9,062 nucleotides of DNA from an uncultured Eggerthellaceae bacterium (GTDB lineage: Bacteria > Actinomycetota > Coriobacteriia > Coriobacteriales > Eggerthellaceae): the NCBI GenBank assembly GCA_946631805.1, contig CAMPAJ010000052.1:1-9062 (forward strand). The letters run 5' to 3'. Shown one piece after another: positions 5,640-9,062 of this stretch; within the stretch, counting starts at the first letter, position 1; each line of letters opens with the position of its first letter. The position numbers were made by a program, and so were the translations under genes. The notes beneath the pieces were generated by a model. That model did no database searches. It saw only the letters and a program-made list of their open reading frames with translations, and had not been told where the DNA came from.

Positions 5640-5993
5640 CGCACGCAGATGCGGATTCTTGGGGCGGCGGGCGCGTTGCGCGCTCGTGGCATCGGGCAAG
5701 GGGATCGCGTCGTGCTCGTGGGAGTTAACTCGACGCGCTATTTCTTCGCAGATGCAGCTGTGGGCCTTGTGGGCGCGACCAGCGTGCCGTTGTACTACAC
5801 TTCACGAGAAAGTATGGAACCAGTTCGCGGCGACAGGGCCTGGGCGGTTTTGGATTGGGCTTCCAGACGGCGTCCCAAAGCGCGTGCTGGCCGTGCCACT
5901 TCGTCGCGCGGTGCTCAGGCGCGCAACCTCGTTCTTGCCGGGCGCAAGAAGGAGATACTCGTCACATCGTATGAGGCGGGTGCTTGCCGTTGA
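5640..5993 (+). pseudogene. Remnant of an AMP-forming acyl-CoA synthetase with an internal deletion
   Basis: About 115 codons join two distant parts of the ANL (acyl/aryl-CoA ligase) family. Codons around 5655-5820 read [35 protein letters not shown] and VPLYYTS, the classic N-terminal A1-A2 region. Codons near 5922-5966 read [14 protein letters not shown], the GRKK-E-[IL]-[IV]-VTS motif of the C-terminal lid. Intact enzymes have several hundred residues between these, including the P-loop and the adenylate-binding motifs. Here only about 30 unrelated residues remain. No usable start lies upstream: the frame begins after a stop at 5637 and there is no SD before ATG 5649. It is therefore a non-functional scar rather than a short gene. 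Confidence 0.55.
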
Positions 5994-6154
5994 CCGAGGC
6001 GCAGGCTGCAACGCTACACCATGACGTGCTGCCAAACAACGTCTACGTCGCCGACGCGAGCTTGTTCCCCAGGTCCATGGGCAATCCGCCTATCCTGACG
6101 ATCATGGCGCTCGCGAAACGCATTGCGCGATTGGCAAGCGAACACGTGGGGTAG
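5975..6154 (+). pseudogene. C-terminal remnant of a GMC-type flavin oxidoreductase
   Basis: The last ~50 codons read LPNNVYVADASLFP, RSMGNPPIL and TIMALAKRIA before a TAG. This is the hallmark GMC_oxred_C ending (N-x-Y-V-x-DAS-x-x-P-x-x-x-x-x-x-P-x-LTIMALA), which contributes to FAD binding in choline/alcohol-oxidase-like enzymes. The FAD-binding GxGxxG domain and the rest of the enzyme are absent, and no start codon or SD serves this frame. It overlaps the end of the synthetase remnant in a different frame, so the two relics were joined by deletion. Its stop is 24 bp from the stop of the convergent alr gene. Confidence 0.66.
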
Positions 6155-6178
6155 ACAGCCGCGGCTACAGCGTTGGCG

Positions 6179-7348
6179 TCACAGGCGCAGGCGCAATTCC
6201 TTTTCGACGACGGCTCCGCCTTTCAGGTACATGCGCGGGACTCGTTTGCTCACGGCGCACGTGAGTTCGTAGGGGATGGTGCCTGCGGCAGCGGCCATGT
6301 CTTCGATCGGGTTGTTCTTGCCGAATATCTCGATTTCGGAGGCGACGCCTACCGACGGCTTGTCGGTCAAGTCGATCATGCTCATGTCCATGCATATGCG
6401 GCCGCATTGCCGTGCCGGACCTTCTTCGGTCATGACGATGGCCTTGTTCGAGAACGATCGGAGGAAGCCGTCCGCATAGCCGTAGGGCAGCACGCCCATG
6501 CGCGTCTTGCGGGTAGTCGTGTACGTGCCGCCGTAGCTTACTTTCGTGCCAGCGGGGTAGTGTTTGATGGTTTGAACGGCGGTTTTGAGCGTCATGACGG
6601 GCTCGAGGCCTAGGTCGCGGGCAAATTCGCCGTACCCGTACAGCAACAGGCCGGGACGTACCATGTCCATGTGCGTTTCGGGATAGCGCGCCGTGGCTCC
6701 GGTGTTGGCGCAGTGGCGGATGCGGAACCGTTTGCCCCAGCGCTCCTCGACGGCCGATATGACGTCTTTGAACAATTGAAGTTGATGGCGCGTGTAGGCA
6801 ACGGCCTCTTCGCCGTCCTCGTCGGACATGGCGAAGTGGGTGAATATGCCTTCGGCATCGATGCCGGGCATCTGGCAGTCCTCGACGATGCCCTGGATGC
6901 CGCCTTCGAAGAAATCGCCTTCGCACAGGTAGCCGAGTCGCGACATGCCCGTGTCGACCTTGATGTGGACTTTGAGGGTCTTGCCGAGCCGAACGGCCTC
7001 GCGTGAGTAGTTGATGGCCTTGGCCTCGCAGGTGACCGCCTGCGTGATGTTGTTCTCGATGAGCTTTTCGACTTGGTCGCGCGGTGTGTGGCCCAAAATC
7101 AGCACGGGCATGGTAATGCCGTTCGTGCGAAGCTCCATCGCTTCGTCGATGCTGCTGACGGCGAGGTAGTCGGCCCCGGCTTCCTGAAGGCAGCGGCTCA
7201 CCTGCACGGAGCCGTGGCCATAGGCGTCCGCCTTGACGATGCCCATGAACTTCACGCTTTCGCCGACGTGCGCTTTCAACGTCTTGTAATTATGCTCCAG
7301 GGCGTCTAAGTCGATTTCCGCCCAAGTTCTTTTGAGTGTAGATGCCAT
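6179..7348 (-). CDS. alr: Alanine racemase
   Basis: A cytosolic PLP enzyme that interconverts L- and D-alanine for peptidoglycan synthesis. From ATG 7348 it has 389 residues, close to the family norm. It opens with TWAEIDLDALEHNY, carries the PLP lysine K39 in VKADAYGHG, R137 in DTGMSRLGY, and the second catalytic base Y272 in SYGGTY. The substrate-side motifs VLPYGYADGF (286-295) and CGRICMDMSMID (315-326) are also present. All key residues are intact, so it should be active. An ATG 12 codons upstream (7384) would give 401 residues, but neither start has a strong SD (GGAAG 10 nt before 7348). It lies 109 nt after the glycosylase-epimerase gene on the same strand (73 nt if the upstream ATG is used) and may be the last gene of that operon. 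Confidence 0.95.
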   Translation of the reverse strand: MASTLKRTWAEIDLDALEHNYKTLKAHVGESVKFMGIVKADAYGHGSVQVSRCLQEAGADYLAVSSIDEAMELRTNGITMPVLILGHTPRDQVEKLIENNITQAVTCEAKAINYSREAVRLGKTLKVHIKVDTGMSRLGYLCEGDFFEGGIQGIVEDCQMPGIDAEGIFTHFAMSDEDGEEAVAYTRHQLQLFKDVISAVEERWGKRFRIRHCANTGATARYPETHMDMVRPGLLLYGYGEFARDLGLEPVMTLKTAVQTIKHYPAGTKVSYGGTYTTTRKTRMGVLPYGYADGFLRSFSNKAIVMTEEGPARQCGRICMDMSMIDLTDKPSVGVASEIEIFGKNNPIEDMAAAAGTIPYELTCAVSKRVPRMYLKGGAVVEKELRLRL

Positions 7349-7457
7349 TGTGCGCTTGCTTCCATTCTCTAGGGTGCGTTTCATGATAATCCAGAACGGC
7401 GCGGTTACACGTGCGGGTCCATCGAAAGCAGGTTTCCTTGAATATTGCCGTTGCTAA

Positions 7458-8702
7458 TCAAGCAAGCAGCGGTTCAAGGTAGGCGAGCGGCGCGACGCTG
7501 ACGCGCCCGCATTGCGGAGCGGTTAAACCGGGCTTGCGCACGATCATAGTGATGGTCTCGTCAGCCGTGATGCACGGTTCGGCACGTTCGCCGGTGTCTG
7601 CGCTCGTGCCAGTGGGAACGTCGACGGCGATGACGGTTCTTTTGCCGTTGGCCTGATTGACGGCGTTAACCCATCTCAGGAACGGTTCGCGGGGCGCCTT
7701 CGCAGCTCCCGTGCCCAAAATGGCATCGACGACAACATGCGAGCGCTGCATGATGGCGTCGATGGCGCTTCGGTCTTCAGCCGACCCGTCGTCGAGCACG
7801 AATGCGGGAGTGTTTTGAGGATGCTCGCATGTGCTATCTGGGTCTTTGCCAAGGACAAATGAGCGGAGTCCGCACTGTTCGAGGATGTCGAGCGCGCTTA
7901 CGGCCGCATCGTGCGCGGGCTGGGCCGTGAGCTCGTCGGGACGCTTTGCGGCAACGAGGCATACGGGAACGCCCGCTTGGGCGAGCAACGCTGAGGCAAC
8001 CCACCCGTCGCCGCCGTTGTTGCCGTTTCCGCAGAGGATGGTAACGTGCGATGCTTCCTTGTTTTCGGCCAGGATGTCTAAAACCCGCTTAGCCACAGCG
8101 GTTCCTGCACGTTGCATGAGCTCGTGTAAGGAAGTGCCGGCGGCGGCGATGGCTTGCTCGGTTTTCACGACGTCTGCGACGTCGAGCGTCGGTGGTTCGA
8201 AGGGATGCTCGTGCTCGAATATCGCCGCGTACTCGCGGAGCAGGCGCTCGGTCGAGCATGCGGCGTTCGCGGGGCTCGTCGAAGGGAGCTTGACGGCGGG
8301 AATGCCCACGTCGTCAGCGCAGAATCGATTGTACAGCTCATAGGACTTCGCTCCCGTGCAGAACACGGCCTCGATCGGCGCCGTCAAGGTGATGTCGGTA
8401 AGGCGGTTGGGGCGCGCGTTGCGGATGCTCGCATCCGATGCTCCCTCGATGTCGCATTCGGCCAGGACATCCCACAGCGCAATGTGGTGGCGAAGGCAAA
8501 AATCGCGCTTGCGCTCGTTCGTGGCGGGCAGGGGCTCTCCGGCGAGCTGCGCCATGACGCTCCAGAAGCGATTGCGCGGATGGCCGTAGTTGAACCCTAA
8601 GTCTCGGGAGGCAGGGCTGGGCATCGTCCCAAGGACAAGCACGCGGCTCCTCTCGTCGAACGTCGGAGGTATGGAATGCACGATGCGTTGCAGTTGTGCC
8701 AT
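7458..8702 (-). CDS. Fusion protein: DNA-deoxyinosine (hypoxanthine) glycosylase + NAD(P)H-hydrate epimerase
   Basis: One uninterrupted 414-residue frame with two enzyme domains. Residues ~1-165 are a uracil-DNA-glycosylase-superfamily domain of the hypoxanthine-DNA glycosylase type. LGTMPSPASRD (24-34), NYGHPRNRFW (38-47), IALWDVLAECDIEGASD (74-90) and the DNA-intercalating loop LPSTSPANA (139-147) are visible; such enzymes excise deaminated bases. Residues ~171-414 are a YjeF_N domain. LHELMQRAGTAVA (192-204), CGNGNNGGDGWVAS (224-237), VVDAILGTG (324-332) and VDVPTGTSADTG (360-371) carry its Rossmann-like nucleotide site and catalytic Asp. This domain epimerises R- to S-NAD(P)HX, the first step of cofactor repair. 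The usual bacterial YjeF_C (dehydratase) half is absent, so it must be supplied elsewhere. The start is firm (AAGGAGT, ATG 8702). It lies between proA and alr. The domain calls are confident; the advantage of the fusion is unknown. Confidence 0.9.
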   Translation of the reverse strand: MAQLQRIVHSIPPTFDERSRVLVLGTMPSPASRDLGFNYGHPRNRFWSVMAQLAGEPLPATNERKRDFCLRHHIALWDVLAECDIEGASDASIRNARPNRLTDITLTAPIEAVFCTGAKSYELYNRFCADDVGIPAVKLPSTSPANAACSTERLLREYAAIFEHEHPFEPPTLDVADVVKTEQAIAAAGTSLHELMQRAGTAVAKRVLDILAENKEASHVTILCGNGNNGGDGWVASALLAQAGVPVCLVAAKRPDELTAQPAHDAAVSALDILEQCGLRSFVLGKDPDSTCEHPQNTPAFVLDDGSAEDRSAIDAIMQRSHVVVDAILGTGAAKAPREPFLRWVNAVNQANGKRTVIAVDVPTGTSADTGERAEPCITADETITMIVRKPGLTAPQCGRVSVAPLAYLEPLLA

Positions 8703-8716
8703 GGTAAGACTCCTTG

Positions 8717-8739
8717 GGCCCGCGTATGCCAGGCGGGCC
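8717..8739 (-). other. Intercistronic stem-loop abutting the SD of the fusion gene
   Basis: GGCCCGC (8717-8723) and GCGGGCC (8733-8739) form a perfect 7-bp GC stem with a 9-nt loop. In the minus-strand RNA it ends one base before AAGGAGT (8709-8715), the SD of the glycosylase-epimerase gene, and lies 77 nt upstream of neither coding sequence but wholly inside the 88-nt proA gap. There is no U-run, so attenuation by termination is unlikely. It may set relative expression or mark an RNA-processing site. Confidence 0.5.
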
Positions 8740-8790
8740 GTACACGCGAATTCAATGTTCGTTGCGGGGAGCTTGGTGGTCGAGCGCCCG

Positions 8791-9062
8791 TTACTTCAGG
8801 TCTTTGAAGTGGAACGAGCGCTTGCCTGAAGCATAATCCCCGACGATGTGGCCATGGCCTTCGATCTCGTATTTGTACGTGACGAGACCTTCGAGGCCTA
8901 CCGGCCCGCGCGCATGCAGCTTCGATGTGCTGATGCCCACCTCTGCGCCGAATCCGTAGCGGAAGCCGTCGGCGAAGCGCGTCGAGCAGTTGCGGTACAC
9001 GCCGGCAGAGTCGATCAAGCGCATGAACAGGTCCGCTGCCTCCTCGTCTTCGGTGATGATGC
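8791..9062 (-). CDS. proA: Glutamate-5-semialdehyde dehydrogenase (gamma-glutamyl phosphate reductase), C-terminal part
   Basis: The last ~89 residues of ProA, which reduces gamma-glutamyl phosphate with NADPH in proline synthesis. The gene enters from the right edge of the window (the frame is open to 9062) and ends with TAA at 8791. Diagnostic sequence: [13 protein letters not shown], then [20 protein letters not shown] and [16 protein letters not shown], followed by [12 protein letters not shown]. This is the highly conserved end of the ProA family, including the RGP-x-GLE-x-L-x-TYKY motif. The catalytic cysteine lies in the part outside the window. The internal ATG at 9024 is not the start. 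It is probably the promoter-proximal gene of a unit with the fusion gene and alr. Confidence 0.94.
   Translation of the reverse strand, partial: IITEDEEAADLFMRLIDSAGVYRNCSTRFADGFRYGFGAEVGISTSKLHARGPVGLEGLVTYKYEIEGHGHIVGDYASGKRSFHFKDLK

Noticed and set aside
6157..6166. AGCCGCGGCT palindrome between the GMC remnant and alr
   Set aside because: It is a ten-base palindrome with no loop and no U-tract; too short to call a terminator or site.
7385..7457. A five-codon leader peptide (MDPHV) before alr, as in attenuators
   Set aside because: The nearest SD-like AAGGA is about 12 nt away, no repeated regulatory codons are present and no alternative hairpins follow.

Overview
This window looks like chromosomal DNA from a GC-rich anaerobic actinobacterium, most likely of the Coriobacteriia (Eggerthella/Adlercreutzia/Slackia group). 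That is an inference. It rests on the GC-rich codon third positions, a PucR-type regulator beside a flavin reductase, a DUF362-like start, and a small protein of a family common on gut Firmicutes/Actinobacteria mobile elements. There are no rRNA, tRNA or CRISPR features and no recognisable transposase.

Left part (1-2275). The window opens in a minus-strand gene fragment whose first residues resemble DUF362 proteins, with its own promoter. Diverging from it is an AzoR/AcpD-type FMN-dependent NAD(P)H oxidoreductase (271-855). A PucR-type C-terminal HTH regulator (995-2275) follows on the same strand, and the pair probably forms a reductase/regulator unit. Dyads precede the reductase. The leader of the regulator can fold into mutually exclusive hairpins, and its open frame carries protein-like sequence upstream of the best start codon.

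Middle-left (2373-4381, minus). An MFS permease lies upstream of a uridine kinase (udk) with an N-terminal extension. A four-copy CCTCTG hexanucleotide repeat lies between them. The 242-bp gap behind the permease holds two strong inverted repeats.

Middle-right (4624-6154). An alanine-rich, LEA/CsbD-like small protein with two DxDxDG calcium-loop motifs (minus) diverges from an 80-residue protein (plus). The former has a good promoter overlapped by a 20-bp dyad; the latter has a strong SD and a hairpin terminator. Next comes about 500 bp of gene debris: the N-terminal and C-terminal scraps of an AMP-forming acyl-CoA synthetase, then the last ~50 residues of a GMC-type oxidoreductase.

Right part (6179-9062, minus). 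The transcription order is proA (C-terminal part only), a fused protein, then alr (alanine racemase). The fusion joins a hypoxanthine/uracil-DNA glycosylase domain to an NAD(P)H-hydrate epimerase (YjeF_N) domain. It is the most unusual gene here, because it places DNA-base repair and nicotinamide-cofactor repair on one polypeptide and lacks the dehydratase half that bacterial Nnr proteins normally carry.

No complete new multi-gene system is evident. The best leads are the glycosylase-epimerase fusion, the alternating-hairpin leader, the calcium-loop LEA-like protein and the deletion scar.
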